A stretch of 64,000 nucleotides of DNA from Actinomadura macrotermitis (GCF_009604375.1 NZ_WEGH01000006.1:1-64000), one strand, 5' to 3'; numbered from the stretch's first letter, positions 47,193-55,324 are shown. The notes: generated by a model not told the origin, from the letters alone. Made by a program: numbers and translations.

Positions 47193-48408
47193 GCGGGAGG
47201 CCGCGCAGGCCGCGCAGCAGGAAGCTCGGCTCGTACTCCAGGCCGCCCGGGTCGGCGAGCTCGATCGTGGTGGCGGCGCGGGCGAGTTCCTGCAGCGCCA
47301 CGGTGGTCTCCAGCCGGGCGAGCGGCGCGCCCAGGCAGTGGTGGACGCCCCAGCCGAACGCCAGGTGCTCGCGGGCGCGGGGCCGGTCCGGCCGGAACGC
47401 GCCGGGGTCGTCGAAGTGCTCTTCGTCCCGGTTGGCGGCGGCGTAGGACAGCACCACCATGGCGCCGGCGGGCAGGTCCGCGCCGCCGAGCGAGGTGGGC
47501 TCGGTGACCAGCCGGAACATGCCCTGGACGGGGGTGAGGAAGCGCAGCCCCTCCTCGGTGAGGGCGGCGGCGCGGCCGGGGTCGGCGCGCAGCGACTCCC
47601 ACAGGCCGGGGTCGGTCGCCAGCAGGTGGACCAGGCCGGTGAGCAGCTTGGTGGTGGTCTCGTTCCCGGCGACCATGATCTGCTGGATGATGCTGAGGCT
47701 CTCGGCGGTCGTCAGCGGGGTCTCGTCCTCGCCGAGGTGCGCCCGCACCAGGCCGGTCACCACGTCCCCGCGCGGGTCGGCGCGGCGTTCCTCCAGCAGG
47801 CCGGCGAAGTAGCGCTGGAACTCCAGGGCGCCGCGCTCGGCCTCGATCCGCCGCTTGTCGGGGGTGTCGGCGCCGATGGTGACGGTGAGGTCGTCGGACC
47901 AGCGCTTGAGGTCGTCCAGCCGGTCGCCGGGCACGCCGAGCATCGCGGCGATGACCTGGACCGGCAGCGGGACGGCGAAGTCGGCGACGAAGTCGGCGCT
48001 TCGCCGGGCGAGGAGGCCGCGCGCGAGCCCGGCGGCGATCGCGCGGACGTCGGGCTCCATGGTCTGCACGCTGCGGCGGGTGAACGCCTTGGCGACCAGG
48101 CGCCGGTAGCGGGTCTGGACGGGCGGGTCCTCGGTGAGCATGGTCGGCACCTCGGGCCAGCCCTGCGCCTGGATCTCCTCGATCCGGGCCAGGGTCTCGC
48201 CCGTCGCGGGGCTGCGCGGCGTGCCGAAGCGGCTGGAGAACACCTCGGGGCGGGCGAGGGCCTCGGCGACCAGGGCGCGGGACGTCACGAACCACAGGCC
48301 CGCCGCCGTCCGCACGATGGGCGCCTTCTCCCGCAGCGCCGCGTACCAGGGGTAGGGGTCCTGCTGGAAGCCGGGGTCCAGGGGGTCGAACGACGCGGGG
48401 TCCGTCAT
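47179..48408 (-). CDS. Cytochrome P450
   Basis: The 409-residue soluble P450 has the I-helix AGNETT (247-252), the ExxR motif EEGLR (285-289, within EEGLRF) and the heme loop FGWGVHHCLG (351-360) with proximal Cys358. Length is standard for bacterial class I P450s, which require ferredoxin and ferredoxin reductase; neither is encoded nearby. The substrate is unknown. AAAGG precedes the ATG by three bases. The long open frame upstream through 50199 is a read-through artefact. It overlaps the ohrR stop by 14 bp in convergent orientation. Confidence 0.92.
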   Translation of the reverse strand: MTDPASFDPLDPGFQQDPYPWYAALREKAPIVRTAAGLWFVTSRALVAEALARPEVFSSRFGTPRSPATGETLARIEEIQAQGWPEVPTMLTEDPPVQTRYRRLVAKAFTRRSVQTMEPDVRAIAAGLARGLLARRSADFVADFAVPLPVQVIAAMLGVPGDRLDDLKRWSDDLTVTIGADTPDKRRIEAERGALEFQRYFAGLLEERRADPRGDVVTGLVRAHLGEDETPLTTAESLSIIQQIMVAGNETTTKLLTGLVHLLATDPGLWESLRADPGRAAALTEEGLRFLTPVQGMFRLVTEPTSLGGADLPAGAMVVLSYAAANRDEEHFDDPGAFRPDRPRAREHLAFGWGVHHCLGAPLARLETTVALQELARAATTIELADPGGLEYEPSFLLRGLRGLPLTLA

Positions 48409-48461
48409 GCCTTTCAACTTAGGCGGACCCCGCGTCCGGCGCTTGGCCGTTCCCGGTCGCG

Positions 48462-50039
48462 TCATCTCCCCGGCGGGGTGTAGACGTTCCAGCCGGGGCC
48501 GAAGGCGGGCAGGATGTGGCGCTGCCAGTTCCAGGCGTAGTGGGGTGGGCGGTCGCTCTCGGACAGGATGCCGGTCGGGACGCGGCCGGCGGTGTCCAGC
48601 AACTGGTCGGGAGTGACGGACGCGTTGTTGCCGTCGGTCTGCGCCACCCGGCACCGCAGGTAGTAGGCGACCGGGACCGCCGCCGAGCCGCTCAGCAGGC
48701 ACGGTGGTTTGATCCCCATGCCTTTCAGCTGCGCGGCGGCCGCCGCGTAGCCCATGCGGGCGGTGGTGTAGGTGCGGCCCATGTCGAACAGGAGCTTCTG
48801 CTGGACGGCCAGGTGCAGGCCGACCGCGATGAGCAGGATGGCCGCCACCGGCAGCCGCGCGCGCCCGGCGAGCCGCGGCAGGCCGGCCAGCGCCTCGGCG
48901 GCCGGCACGGCGGCCAGGGCGTAGGCGGGCAGCAGGAACCGGGGCGCGGCGTAGTCGAGGGTGAGCAGGTAGGGCGCGGCGGCCGAGACGGCGCAGACGG
49001 CGGCCACCAGGGCCGGGGCGGCGCCCCGCCCGGCCCGGACCCGCCGGGCCAGGAGCGGCCCGATGATCAGCAGGAGCGGCAGCACCAGCCACCACAGGGA
49101 CTGCTCGGGGTGCTGCCATCCCACGTGGCAGGGGCGGCACAGCTGGGGTCCGTTGAGCGCCCGCAGCTCGTGCCAGGCCCCTTGCGGGTGCCAGCCGAAG
49201 CCGCCTTCGATCTCGGCGGCGCGCCGCAGCCGGGCCGCCGGCCCGCCGTAGCGGGTGAACGCCTCGGCGACCCAGGCGGCGCCGCCGAGCGCCAGCCCGG
49301 CCGCGAGCGCGGCGAGCAGCGGCAGGGCGACGCGCGGCCGCCGCCAGGAGCGGACGGCCAGGATCGCGAACGGCAGCGGCAGCACGACCCAGAACGCGTC
49401 GCCCGGCCGCATCAGCGCCAGCACCGCGGCGGCCGCCACCACTCCGGCGAGCGCGCCCATCGGGCGGCGCCGGCGGCGCCGCCGCCCGGCGGCGATGTAG
49501 CGGAGCGTCCAGCCGACGGTGGCGACGGCGGCGACGGCCTCGAAGTAGTTCGGCATGACCGCCGAGCCGTAGAAGCCGGCCACCCACAGGCCGCCGAACA
49601 GCAGCGCCGCCAGGGGCGTCACGGCGGAACGGGAGGTCAGGCGCAGCCACGGCCAGAACGCCACGGCCAGCGCGACCGCGGACAGCACCGCTAGGAAGGT
49701 CCGCACCACCGTCACCGAGTCGGTGAGCCGCACCACCGGCGCGACCAGGTAGGTGATGCCGCGGGCGCGCGGCGCGCTGAAGAACGCGTCCGGCACGCGC
49801 GGATCGACCTGGCCGAGGTAGAGCGCCTCGTCCCACGCCACCCCGCCGCGCCGCACCAGCAGGAGCAGCTGCGCCGCCAGGTAGGCGAGGGCGACGGCCG
49901 TCAGCCAGAAGCCGGCCCGGCGGATCGGCGCGGGGCGCCGGTTGCCCCGCTTCCCGGACGGTTCGGCGCGGCGCGCCGCGCGTTCGGTGCGGGGCCGGAC
50001 GCGGTGCCGGTGCGCGGGTGGCGACGGGACGGTCTTCAC
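48462..50039 (-). CDS. GT-C fold membrane glycosyltransferase
   Basis: The 525-residue protein has about 11-12 membrane helices and a first periplasmic loop with the acidic WDEALYLGQVDPR motif (about residue 65-77), the mark of GT-C/PMT-related transferases that use polyprenyl-phosphate sugars. A Cys pair occurs in the LCRPCHVGW segment, and a C-terminal periplasmic domain of about 110 residues follows the last helix. It could glycosylate cell-wall polymers or lipoproteins. GTG 50039 is used because AGGAGG is six bases upstream. The gene stands alone between a P450 and an HPP gene. Confidence 0.8.
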   Translation of the reverse strand: MKTVPSPPAHRHRVRPRTERAARRAEPSGKRGNRRPAPIRRAGFWLTAVALAYLAAQLLLLVRRGGVAWDEALYLGQVDPRVPDAFFSAPRARGITYLVAPVVRLTDSVTVVRTFLAVLSAVALAVAFWPWLRLTSRSAVTPLAALLFGGLWVAGFYGSAVMPNYFEAVAAVATVGWTLRYIAAGRRRRRRRPMGALAGVVAAAAVLALMRPGDAFWVVLPLPFAILAVRSWRRPRVALPLLAALAAGLALGGAAWVAEAFTRYGGPAARLRRAAEIEGGFGWHPQGAWHELRALNGPQLCRPCHVGWQHPEQSLWWLVLPLLLIIGPLLARRVRAGRGAAPALVAAVCAVSAAAPYLLTLDYAAPRFLLPAYALAAVPAAEALAGLPRLAGRARLPVAAILLIAVGLHLAVQQKLLFDMGRTYTTARMGYAAAAAQLKGMGIKPPCLLSGSAAVPVAYYLRCRVAQTDGNNASVTPDQLLDTAGRVPTGILSESDRPPHYAWNWQRHILPAFGPGWNVYTPPGR

Positions 50040-50208
50040 GGATGCCTCCTGGTACCCCACGGTGGCCGTTCCGGTGGGAGGAGGTCCGAAGCCGGCCGGC
50101 GGCTTGATCACGCCGTTGCCGCTCGGGTGGTACCCGTGCGCGGTGGCGGCGAGACAGCGCCGACCGACATGTCGGCATAGCTTTGCCGACCTTTGGCACG
50201 TCGGAGGC

Positions 50209-50826
50209 TCAGCGCCAGTAGGCGGGGTAGCTGCGTCCCGGCAGGGCGCGCCCCATCAGCAGCCCGGCGGCGATCACCACCAGGACGGCGGGCAGCAGCG
50301 CGTCGGCGAGGAACAGCGGCGCGGGGCCGGTGAGGCCGATCAGCGCGGCGGTCGCGTTCGCGGGCGGGTGCGGCGCGCGCAGCAGCATCATCGGCGCGGT
50401 CGCCAGGCCCGCCGCCAGCACCGCCGACCAGACCGACGGGCCGAGCGCGGCGACGACCGCGAACGCCGGCAGGGCCGCGCTGAGGTGCCCGAGCAGCACG
50501 CTGCGCGGCTGGGAGAACGGCACCGCGGGCGCCACCGAGATGATCGCCAGGCTGGCGACGAACGGCAGCACGAACATCGGCAGGCCGGTGACGGTGGTGA
50601 TGGCGGCGAGCAGCAGCAGGCCGCCGAGGGTGCCGAGGGTGGTGAACAGGACGGCGTGCGCGGCGGGCCGGGGCGGGGCGGACACGCGGGCCGGGCCGGG
50701 CACGGCCTGTCCGAGCACGGGCTGGTCAGGCACGGGCTGGTCAGGCACGGGCTGGTCAGGCACGGGCTGGTCAGGCACGGGGCGGTCGAGGGTGGCGGCT
50801 CCGGACGGGGAGCTGGGCTGGTTCAT
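50209..50826 (-). CDS. HPP-family membrane protein with VPDQP repeats
   Basis: The 205-residue protein has a Pro-rich N terminus with four VPDQP repeats (about residues 17-36), then four to five membrane helices with PRSVLLGHLSAALP and APHPPANATA, the HPP motif that names the family. HPP proteins are integral membrane proteins, and some transport nitrite in plastids and cyanobacteria. The repeat tail on the cytosolic side is unlike most relatives. It is transcribed alone, and a dyad at 50859-50904 lies just upstream of its start. Confidence 0.8.
   Translation of the reverse strand: MNQPSSPSGAATLDRPVPDQPVPDQPVPDQPVPDQPVLGQAVPGPARVSAPPRPAAHAVLFTTLGTLGGLLLLAAITTVTGLPMFVLPFVASLAIISVAPAVPFSQPRSVLLGHLSAALPAFAVVAALGPSVWSAVLAAGLATAPMMLLRAPHPPANATAALIGLTGPAPLFLADALLPAVLVVIAAGLLMGRALPGRSYPAYWR
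50701..50790. repeat. 15-bp tandem repeats encoding VPDQP
   Basis: Four perfect 15-bp units (CACGGGCTGGTCAGG on the plus strand) run from 50716 to 50775, flanked by one degenerate unit on each side. The unit is in frame (five codons). Copy number is likely to vary between strains by slippage. Confidence 0.9.
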
Positions 50827-50858
50827 GGCGGATCCCTCTAACCATCTAAAAGCGTTTT

Positions 50859-50904
50859 ACCGGTTGATGCGCTCAGGAGCCTAGAACCCGACGATCAAAC
50901 CGGT
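50859..50904. promoter_or_regulatory. Hyphenated dyad in the 313-bp gap upstream of the HPP gene
   Basis: ACCGGTTGAT (50859-50868) and ATCAAACCGGT (50894-50904) are inverted copies with one extra base. They lie 33-78 bp upstream of the HPP start, a promoter position, in an AT-richer patch. The rest of 50827-51139 holds no gene that I can support. The binding protein is unknown. Confidence 0.4.
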
Positions 50905-51139
50905 CAACGCGAAATAAGGGGTTAGAGCGGTGACATGACGCACACCTGCCGGTGACCCGCGCGGCCCTCCGCGAGGTGCCGGCGGCGGGCGGGACGGGAC
51001 GGGACGGCCGGACGCGGTGCGGGCGCACGACGCCGTCCGGCCTCGGCCGCGGGGTGGTGCGGCCGTTCAGCGGATCCTACCGGGCGGCCCTTTCCGGCCT
51101 GCCGCCGGGTCGCCGCATCCGCCCTGGTCAGGCGGCCCC

Positions 51140-51706
51140 TCAGCCGCCGGAGTCGTAGCGGAAGTCGACCGTGACCTCGCCCAGGCCGCCGTCGCGGCCG
51201 CCGATGCGGGCGCCCTTCTTGGCCTCGGCCAGATCGCCGCGGTCGGCGGGCGTCAGCGCGACGGTGCCGAGGGCCTCGCGGCCGGCCTCGCGCTGACCCG
51301 AGCGGTAGGTGTAGACGGCCCGGCAGCGCACCGGCCGGATCCTCTTCCTGGCCTCCAGCACCCGGGCCATGATCAGGTCCAGCGCGGGGGCGACCTGGCC
51401 GAGCAGCGACCGGTTCGGGTCCACCTCGAAGGACTTGCGGCTGCTGTCGTCCTCCATGATCACGCGGTGCCGCTCCCAGTCGACCGAGACGGACAGGTAG
51501 GCCGGCCGGCCGCCGTCCGCGCGGTGGATGATCAGCTCGACCTGCTCCAGGTAGCGGCCCTGGAAGCCCTTCAGCACGGTCTCCAGCACGGTGTCGTCCA
51601 CGTCGAAGGCGGCCACGATCTGCCGCGCGACCTCGCCGATGACCATGGCCCGGACGAGCGTGACCACCTCGGGCCGGACCGAGATCATGTCGTCGTCGTC
51701 GCTCAT
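51140..51706 (-). CDS. Unknown protein of the Rca-like AAA+ cassette (third gene)
   Basis: The 188-residue protein has no signal peptide or membrane helix. It begins with acidic residues, then a helical part (VVTLVRAMVIGEVARQIVAAF), a GRYLEQVELIIHRADGG strand pair, a second strand VSVDWERHRVIM, and a helical segment before a basic C terminus. I do not recognise a named family. A helical opening followed by beta strands faintly recalls bacterial HORMA proteins, but I would not call it one. ATG 51706 overlaps the AAA+ stop (ATGA), so it is produced in step with the ATPase. It is the likely client or adaptor of that ATPase. Confidence 0.7.
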   Translation of the reverse strand: MSDDDDMISVRPEVVTLVRAMVIGEVARQIVAAFDVDDTVLETVLKGFQGRYLEQVELIIHRADGGRPAYLSVSVDWERHRVIMEDDSSRKSFEVDPNRSLLGQVAPALDLIMARVLEARKRIRPVRCRAVYTYRSGQREAGREALGTVALTPADRGDLAEAKKGARIGGRDGGLGEVTVDFRYDSGG

Positions 51707-52536
51707 CGCCGGCCTCCCAGGAAGCTGCGGGGCCCCTCGGCGGACTGCTCCAGGGCGGCGGCGACCTCGTCCAGCCCGAGGTCGAGGGCGGCGACGTCGC
51801 CGAAGCGGTGCCGCAGGTGCTCGATGTCCATCGAGCCGGTCGTGGTGACGTACTCCAGGGCGCGGTCGGCCAGGCAGGCGCGGACGGCGGCGGAGAACGC
51901 CGCGACGGGCGCGCGCGGATGGGCCTTCAGCAGCTTGTGGATCGCGCCGTCGTCGGCGCGCGGGATGTGCCGGCGGATGAGCGCGGCGATGACGGCGAAC
52001 CGCTCGGCCGCGTTCGGCTCCCAGGTGAAGATGTCCATCCGGCCCGGCCGCATGAGGGGCCCGTGCAGGATCGAGAAGTCGTTGCCGGTGATGAAGATCG
52101 GGATGCGCCGCTGCGGGACCCGTCCCGACCCGTGCAGCGGCACGCCCTCGGCGAGGTTCATCAGCGCGCCGGTGAGCAGCTGGGAGTTGACGGTGTAGCG
52201 CACGTCGTCGCGCTGGCCCGCCGGGCTGAGGTCGAAGTCCTCCAGCACGATCGCCGGCCACGCCCCGGGGTTCTTCTCGCAGTACAGCTCGACGGCCTCC
52301 AGCAGCCCGCGCAGTTTGTCCAGGGAAGCGGCCTCCATGCGGCCCGACAATTGCGCGCCCGACTCGACGAACAGCGCGACCTGCCATTCCCGCAGGGTCT
52401 GGGCGAGCTGGTAGGACTTCCCGTCGCCGGGCGGCCCCTGGATCATCATCAGCAGCGGGTGGTCGGGGAAGCAGGACGCGGCGACCAGGTGCCGCCGGAC
52501 CCGCCTCATGAAGCGCTCGGGGATGTGCGGGGTCAC
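51703..52536 (-). CDS. Rubisco-activase-like AAA+ ATPase
   Basis: The 277-residue AAA+ protein has Walker A GPPGDGKS (34-41), Walker B IVLEDFD (96-102), YTVNSQLLTGALMNLAE (114-130), sensor 1 in FITGNDF (Asn152), and the arginine-finger region LMRPGRMD (161-168). The stretches YTVN-Q-ALMN-A and TGNDFS-LPLIRGRM-F-W-P are diagnostic of plant and cyanobacterial Rubisco activase as I know it; here they occur without a Rubisco gene in the window. It should remodel a protein client in the cytosol. A GTG start overlaps the preceding gene's stop (GTGA) and its own stop overlaps the next start (ATGA). The three genes thus form one coupled cassette. Confidence 0.85.
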   Translation of the reverse strand: MTPHIPERFMRRVRRHLVAASCFPDHPLLMMIQGPPGDGKSYQLAQTLREWQVALFVESGAQLSGRMEAASLDKLRGLLEAVELYCEKNPGAWPAIVLEDFDLSPAGQRDDVRYTVNSQLLTGALMNLAEGVPLHGSGRVPQRRIPIFITGNDFSILHGPLMRPGRMDIFTWEPNAAERFAVIAALIRRHIPRADDGAIHKLLKAHPRAPVAAFSAAVRACLADRALEYVTTTGSMDIEHLRHRFGDVAALDLGLDEVAAALEQSAEGPRSFLGGRR

Positions 52537-52934
52537 GCCTCTTCCTCGGGTTCGTAGTGCAGGTGGTCGCCGGGCTTGCGGTTCATCTGCCAGTCGGCGA
52601 GGAAGCGGGCGTCGAGCATGTCGCCCTCCAGGCCCTGGTAGCGCGGCTCGATGGGCCGCAGCGGCAGCGGCGCCGGGGCGTCGCCGCCCTCGGCCTCCCG
52701 CTTCGGGGGCGCGGGACGGGCGGGCGGCGCCGGCGCGGGCGGCGGCACGTAGGTGATCGGCGACTCGGCGGGCGCGGGTTCGGCCCCGGCCCGGGGCGGG
52801 GCGGGGGTGAAGGTGATGGGCGACGTCGGCTGGGGCGGGGGAGGCGGAGGCTCCTGGCGCTTCCGGCGCATCATCAGCACCGGGATGAGCGCGGCGACGA
52901 TGGTCGCGACCGCCCCGATCAAGGCTTCGCTCAC
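52533..52934 (-). CDS. Single-pass membrane protein of the Rca-like cassette (first gene)
   Basis: The 133-residue protein has one N-terminal helix (about 4-21) followed by a basic stop-transfer patch RRKRQ, a long Pro/Ala-rich linker with two SPIT(F/Y) motifs (SPITFTP and SPITYVP, about residues 38 and 58), and a compact C-terminal segment RYQGLEGDMLDARFL plus DWQMNRKPGDHL. The linker is cytosolic if the helix inserts N-out. Its likely role is to tether the AAA+ ATPase at the membrane, with the C-terminal segment as the contact. I recognise no family. It overlaps the AAA+ start by four bases. Confidence 0.7.
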   Translation of the reverse strand: MSEALIGAVATIVAALIPVLMMRRKRQEPPPPPPQPTSPITFTPAPPRAGAEPAPAESPITYVPPPAPAPPARPAPPKREAEGGDAPAPLPLRPIEPRYQGLEGDMLDARFLADWQMNRKPGDHLHYEPEEEA

Positions 52935-53081
52935 AGCCGCCCCTCCTTTACCTGCTGGTCCACGATCGCTTGGACGCGCAGAAAGGGGAGGCGGTTCACC
53001 CGTCAGCGGAAGGAGGCGTTCTTTTCCTTCCGTCCATTCACCGCGGCGCCGAAAATCGGCCCGCGAAGCGAATTGTCTGTT

Positions 53082-53807
53082 TTATCCCCAGCAGGAGCGG
53101 CCGTTCAGGATGCAGGAGATCGGGCCGCCCCGGCGGCCCCACACCTCGAAGCCGATCTGCACGCTGGCGCCCGGCGCGAGCGAGCCGCCGGCCCCGAAGA
53201 TGCCGCTTCCGCCGTAGCCCACCTGGGTCGATCCGTCCCGGGTCCATGTGCTGCGGATCCGCTTGCCGGGGAAGGACGCCGACAGCCGCCAGTACGGGAC
53301 CGTCGCCGATCCCCGGTTGGTCACGGTGACCCAGCCGATGAAGCCCGAGCCCCAGTCGTTGCCCGTCTGGTACGCCGCCACCAGCCTGCCGGTCGCCGGG
53401 ACGGTCGGGCGCGGCCGGGTGCTGCGCGAGGGGCTCGGCGAAGGCGACGCCGAAGGGGGGACGGAGGGCGAGGCCGAGGTCGAAGGCGAGGTCGAAGGCG
53501 ACGACGAGGGGGTGGCCGTGGGTGAGGCCGACCCCTCGACACGGTGGAGGGGCGGGACGCTCGTCCCCATCGTCGGCGCGGCGGACACCGTCCCCTCCGG
53601 CACCGGACCGCAGTCGCTCTGGCAACCCGCGACGGGACGCGGGTCGCCGCCGGAGTCCTTGTCGTCGCCGAGCGCGGCGTTCAGCCCGAACACCGTCGCG
53701 AAGAAGGTCACCGCCCCGGCGCCCACCACCACGGGCCGCGGCCGGAACCGCTGCCCGCCGGCGGGCTTCGGACGCCGGTGATTGCCGCGTTCGGGCGTTT
53801 CGTTCAC
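53082..53807 (-). CDS. Membrane-anchored protein with CBM2 cellulose-binding domain
   Basis: The 241-residue protein has a basic cytosolic stretch, one transmembrane helix (about 30-48), a Ser/Pro-rich stalk (about 85-135), and a C-terminal carbohydrate-binding module of family 2 (about 135-241). CBM2 traits are the aromatic strip and a disulfide-sized Cys spacing, visible in GFIGWVTVTNRGSATV, YWRLSASFPG and GFEVWGRRGG. It probably displays a polysaccharide-binding module outside the cell. No catalytic domain is attached. GTG 53807 follows a GGGGTGG stretch. It stands alone. Confidence 0.83.
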   Translation of the reverse strand: MNETPERGNHRRPKPAGGQRFRPRPVVVGAGAVTFFATVFGLNAALGDDKDSGGDPRPVAGCQSDCGPVPEGTVSAAPTMGTSVPPLHRVEGSASPTATPSSSPSTSPSTSASPSVPPSASPSPSPSRSTRPRPTVPATGRLVAAYQTGNDWGSGFIGWVTVTNRGSATVPYWRLSASFPGKRIRSTWTRDGSTQVGYGGSGIFGAGGSLAPGASVQIGFEVWGRRGGPISCILNGRSCWG

Positions 53808-54154
53808 TTGGCCACCCCGTTCAGTAACGCCACATCGCGGACACCCGACGGCGCCCGCGATGCGTGGAAAGCGGCATGAATCTATCAGCGAACGAGCACG
53901 ATCACCGACATTCCCGGCGTCCTTTGTCAGCGAACCCGAGGTTTCGTCACATCGCCGGGGAGATGGGCCGCGAACGGTCCCGGCGGTGACGATCCACTCA
54001 CGGATCGTGCAGGTCATCGCATGATCGGTCCGGCACGCCGCCGGCCGGGGCCTCGACGAGGCGTTCGATGAACGGGCTTATCCGGAATGGAGCATCGAAG
54101 CCCCCGAGAGCGCGACCCGCCTTTCCCGGACACGCCAGAGCAAATCGCCGTCCG

Positions 54155-54460
54155 CTACTCCCCCGCGACCTCCACGATCACCAGCGTGCCCGCGCTGCCG
54201 GGGCGGACGGCATGCCGGGTCCCGGCCGCCACCCGGTACATCTCCCCCGGCCCGACCGTCACCTCCGCGTCCGCCACGGTCAGCTCCAGCCTGCCGTCGA
54301 TCACGAACAGCAGCTCGGTGGCGTCGTGCGCCTCGTCCGGCACGGGCCGGCCGTCCATGCGCAGGACCTTCACGCCGGCCGTCCCCACCCGCCCCAGCAA
54401 GCGGGACTCCCAGGCGGCCGGCAGGTCCGCCGCCGCCTCGAACACGTTGACCAGCCCCAT
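54155..54460 (-). CDS. Small cupin-domain protein
   Basis: The 101-residue protein is a single cupin barrel: DEAHDATELLFVIDGRLELTV with cupin motif 1 (His and Glu), and a second motif GEMYRVAAGTRHAVRP with His. No catalytic partner domain is present. Such proteins bind metal and act as small sensors or isomerases, but the role is unknown. ATG 54460 is preferred because AGGGGCGG precedes it; a longer frame opens at 54520. It is a single gene, about 220 bp from the TetR gene. Confidence 0.8.
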   Translation of the reverse strand: MGLVNVFEAAADLPAAWESRLLGRVGTAGVKVLRMDGRPVPDEAHDATELLFVIDGRLELTVADAEVTVGPGEMYRVAAGTRHAVRPGSAGTLVIVEVAGE

Positions 54461-54679
54461 GACCGCCCCTCTCGCCGGAGTGCTCCCGAGCGGAGCGCCC
54501 AAATGATCACGAACGCCCACAAGCTATCCAGACAGCGCGGCCGGCCGGTCGACCGTTCGGTAAAGCCTGGAACCGCCGGCCGCAGACGTTCAGCGGAGGG
54601 AGGCTGTGAACCGGCCGGCCGCCCTGGCGTGCCTTCGCGAGCTCGGCGCGAAAACGCCTGCTGCCTTTACAAAGTAATC

Positions 54680-55261
54680 TCAATCCGAAGCCGGCGTGAA
54701 CGCGCGCAGCAGGGCGAGCAGCGCGTCCCGCAGTTCGTCGCGGGTCAGGTCGAGGGCGCCCGCGCCGGCGAGGTGGTCGAAGATCAGCCCGTCCACGCAG
54801 GCGACGAAGAGCGGGGCCTTTCCCGCGGGATCGGGCGTGCCGGCGGCGGCGAGCATGGCCTCGGCCAGCCGCCGCGTGCGGGCGCCCGCCCGCACGAACA
54901 CCGTGCGCAGCTCCGGGCGCCGGTTGGCCTCCAGGGCCAGTTCGTAGCGGGCGAGCATGCGCGGACGCCCGGCGGAGGTCCAGTGCTCGACCAGGCGGGC
55001 GCCGGCCTCGGCGACGCGGGCGAGGCCGGGCCCGCCCGGCAGGACGGAGAAGGCGGCGACCTCTTCGGCGTCCACCTCCTCCAGCCGGTCGACGGTCGCC
55101 TGGAGCAGTGCCTGGCGGGTCCGGAAGTAGTAGGAGCACGACCCTTCCGGCAGTCCGGCGGTCTTGTCGACGGCGCGGTGGGTGAGGCCGCGCATGCCGT
55201 CGCGGGCCAGGGTCTCGATCGCCGCGTCGGTCAGCCGGTCGCGCCGTGTGGCCTCGGTCAT
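54680..55261 (-). CDS. TetR family regulator divergent from an FAD monooxygenase
   Basis: The 193-residue TetR protein has an N-terminal helix-turn-helix (about 8-52) with MRGLTHRAVDKTAGLPEGS and the SCSYYFRTRQALL helix. Its C-terminal ligand domain matches the TetR_C_6-like or BetI-like groups. It faces the monooxygenase gene, with 72 bp between starts and two palindromes there. It therefore probably represses itself and the monooxygenase until an inducer, perhaps the enzyme's substrate, is bound. Confidence 0.88.
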   Translation of the reverse strand: MTEATRRDRLTDAAIETLARDGMRGLTHRAVDKTAGLPEGSCSYYFRTRQALLQATVDRLEEVDAEEVAAFSVLPGGPGLARVAEAGARLVEHWTSAGRPRMLARYELALEANRRPELRTVFVRAGARTRRLAEAMLAAAGTPDPAGKAPLFVACVDGLIFDHLAGAGALDLTRDELRDALLALLRAFTPASD

Positions 55262-55290
55262 GCCGTCCCCTTCTCCCCTGCCGATCCGGT

Positions 55291-55324
55291 CTCTACAAGT
55301 GTAGAGTGCTCTACATCTGTAGAG
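55291..55324. promoter_or_regulatory. Tandem perfect operators between TetR and monooxygenase
   Basis: CTCTACAAGTGTAGAG (55291-55306) and CTCTACATCTGTAGAG (55309-55324) are two 16-bp inverted repeats sharing identical 7-bp arms and separated by 2 bp, 18 bp centre to centre. The second overlaps the ribosome-binding region of the monooxygenase, whose GGGAGG lies at 55324-55329. This is a textbook site for cooperative binding of two TetR dimers. Confidence 0.85.

Noticed and set aside
47179..50199. A single 1,006-codon frame joining P450 to upstream sequence
   Set aside because: Only the part from 48408 is P450; the upstream part is antisense-like low-complexity sequence over the GT-C glycosyltransferase gene, which has its own frame and ribosome binding site.
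50701..50790. Short regular repeats as a CRISPR array
   Set aside because: The 15-bp units are contiguous, without spacers, and encode VPDQP in the HPP gene. No cas genes are in the window.
51703..52536. A genuine Rubisco activase working on Rubisco
   Set aside because: No Rubisco or Calvin-cycle gene is in the window, and the neighbours are unrelated, so only the fold relationship is claimed.
51140..52934. A CBASS-type HORMA/TRIP13 pair
   Set aside because: The ATPase motifs fit Rubisco activase better than TRIP13, there is no nucleotidyltransferase or nuclease gene, and the third protein has no HORMA motif that can be seen.
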